64,000 nt of DNA from JAWXUU01 sp044426085 (lineage in GTDB: Bacteria; Bacillota; Clostridia; Christensenellales; CAMQZB01). Below are positions 50,849 through 60,098 of this stretch, piece after piece. The DNA lies in NCBI GenBank assembly GCA_044426085.1, contig JAWXUU010000011.1, forward strand, positions 7,677 through 71,676, read 5' to 3'. How positions within the stretch are numbered: the first letter of the stretch is position 1; each line of letters begins with the position of its first letter. The translations under genes and the position numbers were made by a program. Under the pieces are notes generated by a model, which was given only the letters and a program-made list of their open reading frames with translations, ran no database searches and was not told the DNA's origin.

Positions 50849-51350
50849 GAAGGAATTGAATGGATTAATTAAGGCATTTGAAAAAAGTAAAATCAAGGTA
50901 AATTCCAAAGCAAATAAATGTGTGGGTTTCGGAATAAATACTGGAGGCAGGTATTTCCTTTCATTAAGTGGAGTAAAAGGAGATTATATTGGGAATACAT
51001 TTCCTGCATGGAAATATAATCATTCTTCAAATTTTGCACTAGTTCAAAAGGAGCTTGTTTCATTTTTTAATAAAGCTGGAAGAAGAAGGGTTGTCGTAGC
51101 GCATTTAACAGACAAGTGTGAAACGGACTACAGCGCGTGGAGATCAAATTGTAAAATAATAAGATGTGATATGGTTGATTTTAATTATCAATATCCAAAC
51201 AGTGCGGAAATTTCAAGATTATTTTCTTGTGTTGAACGCAAAATATTATCGGGAAGTACACCTTGTCGAATACGTAAAATTTATGTTAGTAAAGAACCAT
51301 GTATGTTGTGTAAAGGTTTTTTGAAAAAGGTAGATATCATTAATAAATAA
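50838..51350 (+). CDS. Candidate deaminase-fold zinc enzyme
   Basis: The protein has 170 aa from ATG 50838. FSCVERKIL (CVE at 131-133) and IYVSKEPCMLCKGFL (PCMLC at 154-158) form the CxE...PCxxC signature of the cytidine-deaminase fold, where Glu is catalytic and the three Cys bind zinc. The upstream half has a strand-rich GGRYFLSLSGVKG. Spacing and the VSK-PC-C pattern recall toxin-type and OTT_1508-like deaminases. The substrate is unknown; a nucleic-acid or nucleotide base is possible. It overlaps the upstream gene by 11 bases. Confidence 0.65.
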   Translation: MSCKKELNGLIKAFEKSKIKVNSKANKCVGFGINTGGRYFLSLSGVKGDYIGNTFPAWKYNHSSNFALVQKELVSFFNKAGRRRVVVAHLTDKCETDYSAWRSNCKIIRCDMVDFNYQYPNSAEISRLFSCVERKILSGSTPCRIRKIYVSKEPCMLCKGFLKKVDIINK

Positions 51351-51543
51351 GTAACAAATAGTTAGGGATAAAAAAATATCGTGAAAGGTGACACTTGTGT
51401 TTTTCGGTGATTACGATGTGAGTGGCGTTATCTAATATTGATTGGATAAAGGATTTAAATAAAGACTTTTAAGCATCAAAAGACACCTTGCGTCGTCACT
51501 TTTCGTGGTTATAATGACTTTATAAAACAAAGGTGGATAATTT

Positions 51544-51675
51544 ATGGCATATTCAAGGTGTCAAGGGCTTTCTTCTATGGTGTTTGACAAAATCATTGGT
51601 GATACGATTGATGCGGTGAAAGTGCAAAGTGATTCTTTAATCAACCTATTGAATTTTTCAGCAAGCAGGATTTAA
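51544..51675 (+). CDS. Possible 43-aa small ORF
   Basis: ATG 51544 behind AAAGGTGGAT gives MAYSRCQGLSSMVF and a helical tail. No family and no conserved neighbour. The surrounding gap (51351-52406) otherwise holds an imperfect inverted repeat (about 51381-51525) and a terminator. Confidence 0.3.
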   Translation: MAYSRCQGLSSMVFDKIIGDTIDAVKVQSDSLINLLNFSASRI

Positions 51676-52080
51676 ACACAACGATAAGAGTGAGGTAAGC
51701 GAGCCTATTTATAGCAACCATCCAGCACAGTTCGATGACACGTAGCTTAAGGTTGCAGCTCTCATAATGTATCCAATTTAATTCATCTGAAATGCGACAA
51801 TAGGTATCAAGCATAATAGAAAGCATTTCGAAGTTTGTTCCTATAATTATATTTATTTAAAACTTATTTTTTTGCGGGTCATGTAAATGATAGTGTATAT
51901 TTCCATTGTTGTTGATATACTGGAATGTCATAAACGGTCTTGCACGGAGGAGCGGACTATCTGCTTCGCTAGAAAGGAGATTAGTGGCAAATGTGTAGCA
52001 ATGATTTAGTTTTTATACCAGCAAGTTTAAGGTTGTTTTGGAAGATGTTCTCTATGATGTAAATAGAATGGGGATCACAT

Positions 52081-52116
52081 AAAAACCTCCACGTTTTTTG
52101 TTAGGTTTTTTTCTCA
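52081..52116 (+). terminator. Isolated intrinsic terminator
   Basis: AAAACCT...AGGTTTTTTT at 52081-52113 in a gene-free stretch. It may end a lost or very short transcript. Confidence 0.5.
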
Positions 52117-52406
52117 ATATGCTCAAAAATACTTATAACAAATTAATTCTGTCTAGTAAAAGAACTTTAATATGTTATATTTTTAGACTTAAGATTAAAT
52201 TTTATAAGAATATTTAGCTGCAATTCGTAAATATTTGTAATATTAAATTATGGATGAAAATTTTAAAATAAATATTTTTTATAAATAAAAAGCCAAAAAT
52301 AAATATTGATTTTTATATTGTTGTATGTTATGCTTGTGTTATATAATTTTATTAATATAGTAGAAAATAATACTTAATAAAAATTATAAAAGAGAGGAAG
52401 TCATGT

Positions 52407-52924
52407 ATGTTAAATGGGTTTAAGACTGGTTTGGTAATATTTATTTCAATAATTTTAGCAATAGTATGTGAGGTAGTTTCAAAATCGTATGCGTTTTTAT
52501 ACTTTGAACAATCGCATTATAATAATATTATGATTGCATTGTTCTCTGGTTTAATAGTGCTAGGATTGTTTGGTGGAACTGTTATTCAGATTGCATCTAA
52601 TGGAACGTTAAATATGTTTGGATATAAAAGTAATTTTATTGTATATGATATACCTATGGCACTCAAATTTTTTAGTTTAAGTCATTAATAAGTTCACAAG
52701 CTATATTTATGTTATTAGGTTTTGTATTTTTGCTTTTGCAGTGGTTTAATGCTATTGCAATGATTTTCTTTATATCAATAACGACTACCTTATGTATCAT
52801 AGGAACGTCAATCAAAATTTTGAAATGCAATGGTTTTGTAATTAACAGAAGTGCAGATTATTTTGATAAAAAAATTGATAAATTGTTAAAAAAATGTAAG
52901 AATAAGCAAGATGGTGAACAATGA
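52407..52924 (+). pseudogene. Split four-helix membrane protein
   Basis: The first frame (52407-52688, 93 aa) has two membrane segments and ends ALKFFSLSH. A second frame (open to 52924; first ATG 52709) continues SLISSQAIFMLLGFVFLLLQWF with two further membrane segments and a Lys-rich tail. The frames would join by a one-base shift near 52676-52684. Either a mutation has split one gene or two overlapping genes exist; the second has no ribosome site. RBS of the first is AGAGGAAG. The second frame overlaps the next start as ATGA. Confidence 0.6.
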
Positions 52925-54414
52925 AAAATTTAGATAGAAATAAAAAAGGAATTAAAAAGTATAAAGCACAAGTTTCAGTTATGATCGAGAATTTTTTGGT
53001 AGACTGTATTGGATATATGCATGGTAGAAATGAGTATAAATATGATTATTTATATGAAAAATATTTCGAACAATATAAGTTATTGCATAATAAACAAATT
53101 GAAATGTTTATGTATTTTGTAGATAAAGTTCTTTGTAAAAAAATTGAATCTAGTGAGGATGAAGAAGCTAATATAGAATTATTTAAACAATTATTTTTAA
53201 ATGATGAAATTGTAAAGACTAGTAACGTATATGTTCAAAACAACAACTGTCATTCATTGCAAGTGTTAATTAGAAAAACCAAAAAATGTACATCCGAGTT
53301 ATATTACTTAATACTAGATTATGTTAAAGTATACGAACTAGAAAGAAAAAGCGGTATGACATTAAATGAAAATTTGTATATTCAATCGTATAAGAACAAT
53401 AATTTAAAATTTATCGAAAACGAATTTATAAAGTCAATTGATAGTCAAGAAGGACTTGAATTATTCAAATTCATGATTAAAGTTTTGTGTGAGAATGCCG
53501 ATAATAGATTAGCTTCCGTTTTGAGAAAAATGAGATGGGAATCTTCTATAAGAAACTCTGGAGACTTACATGTAGAATTGCTAATTTATTTTAATTACTT
53601 TTGTAATAATATTATAGTACCAGAATCAATAAAAGATGAAGTTAGGAATATCTTAAATTTTAACGCATATGGGGAAAACTCCTTTTTAGAATATATGAAA
53701 AGTTATCCATCATCTAGTTTAAAAATAGGAGCTAATTTAGAAGATATGGAGAATACGCAATATAGATTAGATGGACTTGCGTATAGAATTGTATTGACAC
53801 ATGAATACGTTTCAAAATATAAGGTTTATTTTGCGATTATTAATAATATATCTAATTTGGATTTTCATAGTGTTAAACGTAATGCATTGTCGAGTCTTGT
53901 GCAGATGTTTAATGATGAACAGCTTGATGTAGCTCATATGGAAGAATGTAAAAAATTTGCTTAATTTTATCATGGAACATGTATTGATTCAATGGAAATA
54001 AATGTTAGCTTTCTGGGAGGTCTTAAAAATGTATATTGGAAAGAAGAGAAAAAAGCAATAAATACATTTGCTGAACCTTTTTTTGAGAATATTTATGGAA
54101 ACTTACAAAATATGTTTGACTCAAAATCAGAATGCGAAATCTATGAAAAATCTGTTTGTTTACCAAACAATAAAAATGCTGATATGGCTTTTAAAATGCT
54201 CACGGAACAATTTAGCAACGTGAATGTGGTGGGAATTAGAAAACTAGAAGATTCAGATTGTAGTCAAAAGTATGTCAAACTAGAACAGGATAAAGTATTG
54301 TTACCTACTGTAAATGGCATAAAAGTCGAAGTTTCTGAAAAAGAAGCCATTGAGTATCTAAAAAATAAATATATCATTGTGGTGTTGGCAGAAAGAGCAA
54401 GTAAACAAGACTAA
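52921..54414 (+). CDS. Large unknown protein interrupted by an in-frame stop
   Basis: The main frame 52921-53964 gives 347 aa, mostly helical, starting in an ATGA overlap with the previous gene. After the TAA at 53962 the same frame stays open, with ATG 53992 and a further 140 codons to 54414 but no ribosome site. The simplest reading is one 497-codon gene cut by a nonsense change; alternatively readthrough or internal initiation occurs. No family recognised. The kinase gene follows 64 bases later. Confidence 0.55.
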
Positions 54415-54478
54415 TATATATGGATAAGAAAATTATTAAATGATAAAATGAAAATATAATTAATTAAGAAGGCGAAAA

Positions 54479-56230
54479 ATGAAGAAAAATGATTCAATAC
54501 AAACGGAAAAATTTGTATACAAATTAATTAAACAAATAGGAGAAGGTGGGAATAGTTATGTTTGGAAAGCTAAAATAGTAAATAAAAATAAAGATGTAGA
54601 AGACAATAGAATAGTAGCTATTAAATGTCTAAAGTATAAGGAAAATAAATCTACAAAGATTAGCAGATTTAAACAAGAAATTAAATTTTGCATAAAAAAC
54701 AATCACGATAATATTATTTCAATAATAGATCAGGGTGAGGTTGAGGATGTGTTTTTTTATGTTATGCCTATATATGAAACAACATTAAGAACTATAGTGA
54801 ATAATAGGCAAGCTTATTTGTTAAAACAAAAATTTGATTATATTATTAAAATTTGCGAAGGAATAAAATTTATTCATGATAAAAACATAATTCATAGAGA
54901 TTTAAAACCAGAAAATATTTTAATTAATCAAGAATCAATAGTGCTATGTGATTTTGGGATTGCGCATTTTGAAGATTCAATTTTGACTGTTGAAGAAGAT
55001 TTGTTGGCTAATAGAGCGTATGCTTCTCCTGAACAAAAAGGAGTAGGAAAAGCGAAAGAAATTACTTCAGCGACAGATATCTTTTCTTTAGCTTGCATCA
55101 TCAATGAGTTGGTTACAGGTTGTAATCCTGCAGGTAAAAACTTCGTTAAAATAGGTGATGTGGTGCCTTTTCTTTATCCTTTAGACGATTTGATTGGACA
55201 GTGCTTGGACTACAATCCAAATAAAAGGCCATCTATAGATATTCTTTTATTGAAGATAAAATTGTTTTTAGGGAAAATAAATAGCGACATGCAAGAAATT
55301 GTATCACTTAATACAATTGGTAAAACAACACTAAGTGAAAAAGAAAAAGATATTATAAATCAGTCTGGCGAGGATATTTTGACAGCGAAGCAATTTTTTG
55401 AAAACAAGAGTAATGAATTTCTTGAAAAATTGAATTTTAATTATCATTGTAATATTCATTATCAAATAGATGAATATTTAAAGAAAATTTATTTTCAGAA
55501 GACATTATTAGATATTTGCATAAAAAAATTCGAATACGAAAGCCATGTGTATACTGATGGTAAACCTTATATATCGTTAGATTTAAATAAAGAAGAAGAT
55601 TTGGAACGATATAATAGATTGAAGCAAGTTTTATCTAGATATAAGTTAAAGAATTTGGCATGGAAAGGAATAGAAGGAAGTATAAACAAGCACTTTTTGT
55701 CATGTTGTGACTATCACTGTGATGAAATTTTGGATAAAATTAAGACAATAGAAAATGAAATTTCTGAATTAGAGGATGCTCCAATTTTGTATATTGTTAT
55801 GAAATTTAGAGATAATGCGATTTCTAATTTATTTGAAGCGAAAGAGGCACAGTTAGATCATCATGTATTCGTTAATTGGGACAAAACATTAAATGGATTT
55901 AGTTATCCGCAAGAGAATATGTATTATAAAGAACCAATGGAGAAATTACTTGCAATTTTGGAAGAGTTTAAGTTGAAATGGGGCATTATATTCCAGCAGG
56001 TTGGAATAAATGAATTTACTATAATGTTTCAAGCAAAAAGTAGCTATGATGATTTTGTAAAATTCTCGATAGATACTGCAAAAGGATATTATATTTTTGA
56101 AGGAGATGTTTTGGATATCTTAAGAGTTGAAAATGAGTATGATGGAATTGTTCAAGTAAAAAATTTTAATACATTTGATATAACAAACACGTTAGCAAAA
56201 ATTTTAAAAATTAGAAAGATTAATGAGTGA
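54479..56230 (+). CDS. Eukaryotic-type Ser/Thr protein kinase with unknown C-terminal domain
   Basis: The protein has 583 aa. Kinase domain at about 12-265: glycine loop IGEGGNSYVW (20-29), Lys49 in VAIKCLK, HRDLKPEN (139-146), DFGIAHFED (158-166), APE-like ASPEQK. All catalytic residues are present. The C-terminal 300 residues are unknown, with helices and a mixed domain near 440-580. No transmembrane segment, unlike PknB/PrkC. Start ATG 54479 behind AGAAGGCG. The neighbourhood of unknown membrane and helical proteins recalls kinase-based defence cassettes. Confidence 0.85.
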   Translation: MKKNDSIQTEKFVYKLIKQIGEGGNSYVWKAKIVNKNKDVEDNRIVAIKCLKYKENKSTKISRFKQEIKFCIKNNHDNIISIIDQGEVEDVFFYVMPIYETTLRTIVNNRQAYLLKQKFDYIIKICEGIKFIHDKNIIHRDLKPENILINQESIVLCDFGIAHFEDSILTVEEDLLANRAYASPEQKGVGKAKEITSATDIFSLACIINELVTGCNPAGKNFVKIGDVVPFLYPLDDLIGQCLDYNPNKRPSIDILLLKIKLFLGKINSDMQEIVSLNTIGKTTLSEKEKDIINQSGEDILTAKQFFENKSNEFLEKLNFNYHCNIHYQIDEYLKKIYFQKTLLDICIKKFEYESHVYTDGKPYISLDLNKEEDLERYNRLKQVLSRYKLKNLAWKGIEGSINKHFLSCCDYHCDEILDKIKTIENEISELEDAPILYIVMKFRDNAISNLFEAKEAQLDHHVFVNWDKTLNGFSYPQENMYYKEPMEKLLAILEEFKLKWGIIFQQVGINEFTIMFQAKSSYDDFVKFSIDTAKGYYIFEGDVLDILRVENEYDGIVQVKNFNTFDITNTLAKILKIRKINE

Positions 56231-56345
56231 AAGTTGTAAGTATGATTAATCTTGTGATTTTGAAATACAAATTAACTGCTAAGGAAAAATAGGAATGTGT
56301 AATATATACTTCTCATGTTTGTTATTTTTTTATGCAACGAGTACT

Positions 56346-56382
56346 CAAAAGGCATAGGTACCCAGTACCTGTGCCTTTTTTA
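56346..56382 (+). terminator. Terminator after the kinase operon
   Basis: AAAAGGCATAGGTAC pairs with GTACCTGTGCCTTTTTT around CCA. Confidence 0.8.
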
Positions 56383-56612
56383 TATCCATAATCACAAGAA
56401 ACGGAAATTTGGATTCCATATTAGCACCGTTATAAACAATGTATTTGTTTTAAGTGTATCTGGTAAATATTGCGGTGGTGTTACGTGCTAGCTTGCTGCG
56501 GAGTTTATTCGTAGTTTCTGTTTAAAATCCTATGTTGGCACAAAACAAAATACTTATTTACAAAGTTAATGTAAAATGGTATAATGATAATATCAATATA
56601 AACTGAGGTGTA

Positions 56613-56960
56613 ATGTCAAAATAGCGATTGTTGATGACAAAAATTATATATAGATAAGATTTGGTCAGAACTTGAAATAATCTTTAGCGATGAATCTAAA
56701 CACATGCATATTGACACTTAGAGCAATGGTCATGATATACTCTTGGAAGATAAGTTTAAAGAATACAGTATAATTTTACTTGACATTGATATGCCAAGTA
56801 TTGATGGCTTTGCAGTGGCTAATGAAATAAGAACTAGAAATAAAGATATCATCTTTTATCACAAACAGAGATGATAAAGTTTGTGCTTCTTTCAAGTTTA
56901 AGCTATTCAGATTCATTTGTAAATTACATCTTAAAAATGAGTTAGGCGAAATGGATCAAA
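56613..56960 (+). pseudogene. Decayed AgrA/LytTR-type response regulator
   Basis: Fragments of a receiver domain can be read: IAIVDDKNY, then WSELEIIF, then EYSIILLDIDMPSIDGFAVANEIRTRNKDIIF with the phosphoacceptor Asp. Several stops and frameshifts interrupt it and the LytTR half is largely gone. The remainder of 56231-57194 holds the kinase terminator and a repeat half (56945-56988). Confidence 0.75.
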
Positions 56961-57194
56961 AAACGATAAACATAAAATAAGCACAGCGCAGTTCGAAAAG
57001 AAAATGAAAACGCCATATGAATCGTTGAGTATCTGATTGTGGTCACGCAGTTTATGTGTGAGTGTGGTATTTTAACGTTGTGCATTTCTACAATGGTACC
57101 TATTTAATATATAATTTTTACAAAAATTTTCATAATGTATTGCCTTTTTTTGCAATTACATGTTAAACTTTTTATCAAAATAGGAGAATAAAAA

Positions 57195-58052
57195 ATGAAC
57201 ACAAATATTGATAATAGAAGAAAAAAATTAATTAATAGTTCGCATGGTGATGGAGAATGGTGGAAAATGGTTTATCGAGGATATGAATTTATAGAACACG
57301 AATGCGAAAAGAATGAGGATTTATGTTCTTCTTTGAAGGTTAACTCAATCAAATTTAGCAGATATATATATCAAGATGTCAGAAATGGAGAAGTAGATCA
57401 TGCGCATCGTCATATAGCTAATAATGTTGTTAATGAATTGAAAGAGTGCGGATATATAAAATTTCTTAAGAAAAATGATGTATGGATGTTAAAAATTGCT
57501 GATAAATTAGATATCTTTGATGATTCCATTATAAAATCAAAATTTAAACATGTCAAAATGGAAGAGAAGGCAATTTTAACAAGTAAAGAGAAAGCACGGA
57601 AAGTACATCAGCATCTTTTGAAAAATGGCATAAACATTTATGAATGGGAAAGAAAGTGTTTTAAATGTGGTAAAAAAACGAAAGTTAAAACGTATTTGCT
57701 AGCTAATCAAATATTGAATGAACTAGGTGAAGAGTTTGTTCCGTGTGCTAAGGAATATAGGGATTTTAATTTGTTTGAAACATTAGGTTTGGGATATTTT
57801 GATAGTTTAGATAATTACCTTATGGAATTGTATCCTACAATAAAGAAAAAATATTCAAAAGAAATGGGGAAAGAATATGTAATGAATACCTGCAATATAT
57901 GTGGAATGCACTTTGGAATAAACTACACTGTGTATCAACCAAAGGAAATTTTAAATATGCCTAAAAAAGATTTGGAAAATCTGATTGTAGATAGAGTCGA
58001 TATAAAAGATTTAATCAGTGAATTTGACATATTGATATACATGAAAGATTAG
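57195..58052 (+). CDS. Protein with two zinc knuckles, unknown
   Basis: The protein has 285 aa, charged and helical. CFKCGKKT (about residue 154) and CNICGMHF (about 234) can form a zinc site splitting the C-terminal half. N-terminal part may be a winged-helix (NVVNELKECGYIKFLKKNDVWMLK). Start ATG 57195 behind TAGGAGAAT. A DNA-binding role is possible, not shown. Confidence 0.55.
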   Translation: MNTNIDNRRKKLINSSHGDGEWWKMVYRGYEFIEHECEKNEDLCSSLKVNSIKFSRYIYQDVRNGEVDHAHRHIANNVVNELKECGYIKFLKKNDVWMLKIADKLDIFDDSIIKSKFKHVKMEEKAILTSKEKARKVHQHLLKNGINIYEWERKCFKCGKKTKVKTYLLANQILNELGEEFVPCAKEYRDFNLFETLGLGYFDSLDNYLMELYPTIKKKYSKEMGKEYVMNTCNICGMHFGINYTVYQPKEILNMPKKDLENLIVDRVDIKDLISEFDILIYMKD

Positions 58053-58109
58053 AGAAGATGAGTTTTGTTTTTCGTCCATTGTATAGCTTTATATAAATAG
58101 CATTTGGCG

Positions 58110-58138
58110 TTGACGCCATATGTATAAAATGATATAAT
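58110..58138 (+). promoter_or_regulatory. Sigma-A promoter of the ECF operon
   Basis: TTGACG, a 17-base spacer and TATAAT lie just before the sigma gene. Confidence 0.7.
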
Positions 58139-58165
58139 CTATTTATCAATATCATGGAGGTGTTT

Positions 58166-58669
58166 ATGTTACAACTGATATTAAGCTCATCGCTTGCCGA
58201 AATGGATAAGGATATACTTGTAGAAATCTATGAAAAATACAGTGGTGTTATTCGTAAAACAGCTATGGGAATTGTGAAAAACGCTAGCGACATGGAAGAT
58301 GTTGAACACGATGTTATATTGAAGCTCATAAAAAATATAGAAACATTGAAACAGCTAGAGGAAAAATCCATTGCGGGTTATATAATAACGACTGCAAAGT
58401 TCACGAGTTTTGATTTGCTCCGAAAAAGGAATCGCAGAAAGGAAACTTTGCTTGAAGATGTCTTTTCTTCGGTAGATGAAAGAGAAATTGAAGATAAAAA
58501 AGAGATTGCAGGTTTTTCAAGTTTAGCGCAAAAAGAGCAGTTGCTTATGAATTTAAAATATGTTGAAGAAATGTCGTCAAAGGAGATTGCAAAGCAATTT
58601 AATACGACAGAAAACGCAATAAATTTAATTTTGTTTAAGGCGAAAGAAAAAATTAGAAAAAATTTATAA
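58166..58669 (+). CDS. ECF-type sigma-70 family factor
   Basis: The protein has 167 aa from ATG 58166, chosen because ATGGAGGTG lies 6 bases upstream and itself contains the alternative ATG 58154. Region 2 at about 15-80 (YSGVIRKTAMGIVKNASDMEDVEHDV), region 4 at about 110-165 with MSSKEIAKQFNTTENAINLILFKAKEKI. Heads an operon with a DUF4367 membrane protein, its likely anti-sigma partner, and secreted proteins. Confidence 0.9.
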   Translation: MLQLILSSSLAEMDKDILVEIYEKYSGVIRKTAMGIVKNASDMEDVEHDVILKLIKNIETLKQLEEKSIAGYIITTAKFTSFDLLRKRNRRKETLLEDVFSSVDEREIEDKKEIAGFSSLAQKEQLLMNLKYVEEMSSKEIAKQFNTTENAINLILFKAKEKIRKNL

Positions 58670-58672
58670 AAA

Positions 58673-58709
58673 GCAGAAAGATTTTATATTTTTAGAACGT
58701 CTTATAAGT
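58673..58709 (+). promoter_or_regulatory. Candidate ECF-type promoter 1
   Basis: CAGAAAGATTT and AACGTCTTATAAGT, 22 bases start to start, exactly as in 59482-59518. It stands before the DUF4367 gene. Autoregulation by the sigma factor encoded just upstream is inferred. Confidence 0.65.
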
Positions 58710-58732
58710 GAAAGATAAAATCGGAGGATAAA

Positions 58733-59467
58733 ATGAAATCGCTCAAACAAATACAAAATGAAATTGAAGACTTGCGTATCATGGAAAACGTGATGATATC
58801 CATGCAAGATGAAGGTGAAAAGGTCATTGAAAATATCGGTGACTACGATAAGTATAAATCAGCTTCAAACAAAAAAATAAACAAACTCAAAAGTCGTGCG
58901 AAACTAAAAGAAATATGCTTGCATGCATTTAAATTCAGCAAAAAAGCAGTTGCGTGTTTTGGAGTATTGGTGATTTTTGCCACAGCTATGATAGTTCCAA
59001 ACCAAACAGTCATGGCACAAATAGCAGAATATCTAGCAACGAGATACGAAACGCATTTTGAAATCCAAACGGGAACAAATGGCGAGGATATAAATTTTAT
59101 GCACAATGCTGAGAACTGTTTTGGGTATTTGCCAGAAGGGTATGAAATTTCAGAAATAGATTTGACAAAAAGTTCTATTCAAGCCACCTCAGTCAAATTA
59201 GTAAACGATGAGATTTCTATGCTAGAAATTAATATTACAAACGATTTAAATTTCTATGTTGATGCGGAAAACGGAACAGTGATTGAAGAAGGCTATTTTG
59301 AAGGCAGCCCATATACCTATATGCTCAATGAAGAAAACAATAGTCAAATATATATTATAAAAACAGATGATACAATTATCTATTGTAAACACATGAATTT
59401 AGCACAATATTCAAGCATAAATATCCTAGAATTTGAAAAAATCGTGCAAAATATAAAAATAAATTAA
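58733..59467 (+). CDS. DUF4367-domain membrane protein, candidate anti-sigma factor
   Basis: The protein has 244 aa: cytoplasmic N-terminal helices (1-65), one transmembrane segment (about 72-92), and an external DUF4367 domain with YLPEGYEISEIDL and a C-terminal NILEFEKIVQNIKI. This plan and its place directly after an ECF sigma gene suggest a membrane anti-sigma factor. Start ATG 58733 behind AATCGGAGG. Confidence 0.8.
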   Translation: MKSLKQIQNEIEDLRIMENVMISMQDEGEKVIENIGDYDKYKSASNKKINKLKSRAKLKEICLHAFKFSKKAVACFGVLVIFATAMIVPNQTVMAQIAEYLATRYETHFEIQTGTNGEDINFMHNAENCFGYLPEGYEISEIDLTKSSIQATSVKLVNDEISMLEINITNDLNFYVDAENGTVIEEGYFEGSPYTYMLNEENNSQIYIIKTDDTIIYCKHMNLAQYSSINILEFEKIVQNIKIN

Positions 59468-59481
59468 AAAAATTTAAAATA

Positions 59482-59543
59482 ACAGAAAGATTTGACCTCC
59501 TTTAAACGTCTTATAAGTATAGAACGTTTAAAGAGGTTTTTTT
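59482..59543 (+). promoter_or_regulatory. Candidate ECF-type promoter 2 inside a terminator-like hairpin
   Basis: ACAGAAAGATTT (59482-59493) and AACGTCTTATAAGT (59505-59518). The segment ACCTCCTTTAAACGT pairs with ACGTTTAAAGAGGT and is followed by T7 just before ATG 59544. One DNA stretch thus carries a terminator for the upstream gene and a promoter for the next. Confidence 0.6.
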
Positions 59544-59981
59544 ATGAAAAAAATCAGTAAAATTATTGCAGTTGCATTGGTGCTATCAATGTTTGTTATT
59601 CCGCTCAACACTCAAGTTGCATGTGCTTCAACAGTAAGTGAAAAGCAAGCACCAATCTATGATTCAAGGTATGTTGGTGTAAACACTATGTCAATAAGAC
59701 TTGAAACGCTATCGTCAATAGCAAAAGTGGATGTAAAAATGGATATCAGAAATGGCTACTATGCAGAAGTAGATATTCATTTGGTAGAAAGTGAAAACAA
59801 GTTTGGTTGGTCTGAATCAAACAGTTGGGGAACAAGCTTGTCTGGTGATGATGAAGTGACAAAATATTTAAGCATTGAGGATGGAATGTATTATAAAGTA
59901 GAAGTAGTGGCTGATATCTACACATCATCGGGTGCATTTGTAGAAACAATTAAAGGTACATCCCAAATAGAACAAGCATAG
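59544..59981 (+). CDS. Secreted small beta protein
   Basis: The protein has 145 aa: signal peptide cleaved near ACAST, then a single beta-rich domain (YVGVNTMSIRLETLSSIAKVDVKMDIR, WGTSLSGDDEV). Start ATG 59544 with AAAGAGG 7 bases upstream. Probably a target of the ECF sigma factor. Function unknown. Confidence 0.7.
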   Translation: MKKISKIIAVALVLSMFVIPLNTQVACASTVSEKQAPIYDSRYVGVNTMSIRLETLSSIAKVDVKMDIRNGYYAEVDIHLVESENKFGWSESNSWGTSLSGDDEVTKYLSIEDGMYYKVEVVADIYTSSGAFVETIKGTSQIEQA

Positions 59982-60098
59982 CAAACGCCAAAAATAAAAA
60001 GGTGGTGATTCCGCTGTTTTGCCAGCGTGAATAAATATAGAAAGTATAAGGCGAAAAATTAAGCGATATATCGCAAAAAAATTATAAAGGAGAAAAAC

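Noticed and set aside
51641..51826. 61-codon minus-strand frame
   Set aside because: No ribosome site or recognisable family; too short to support.
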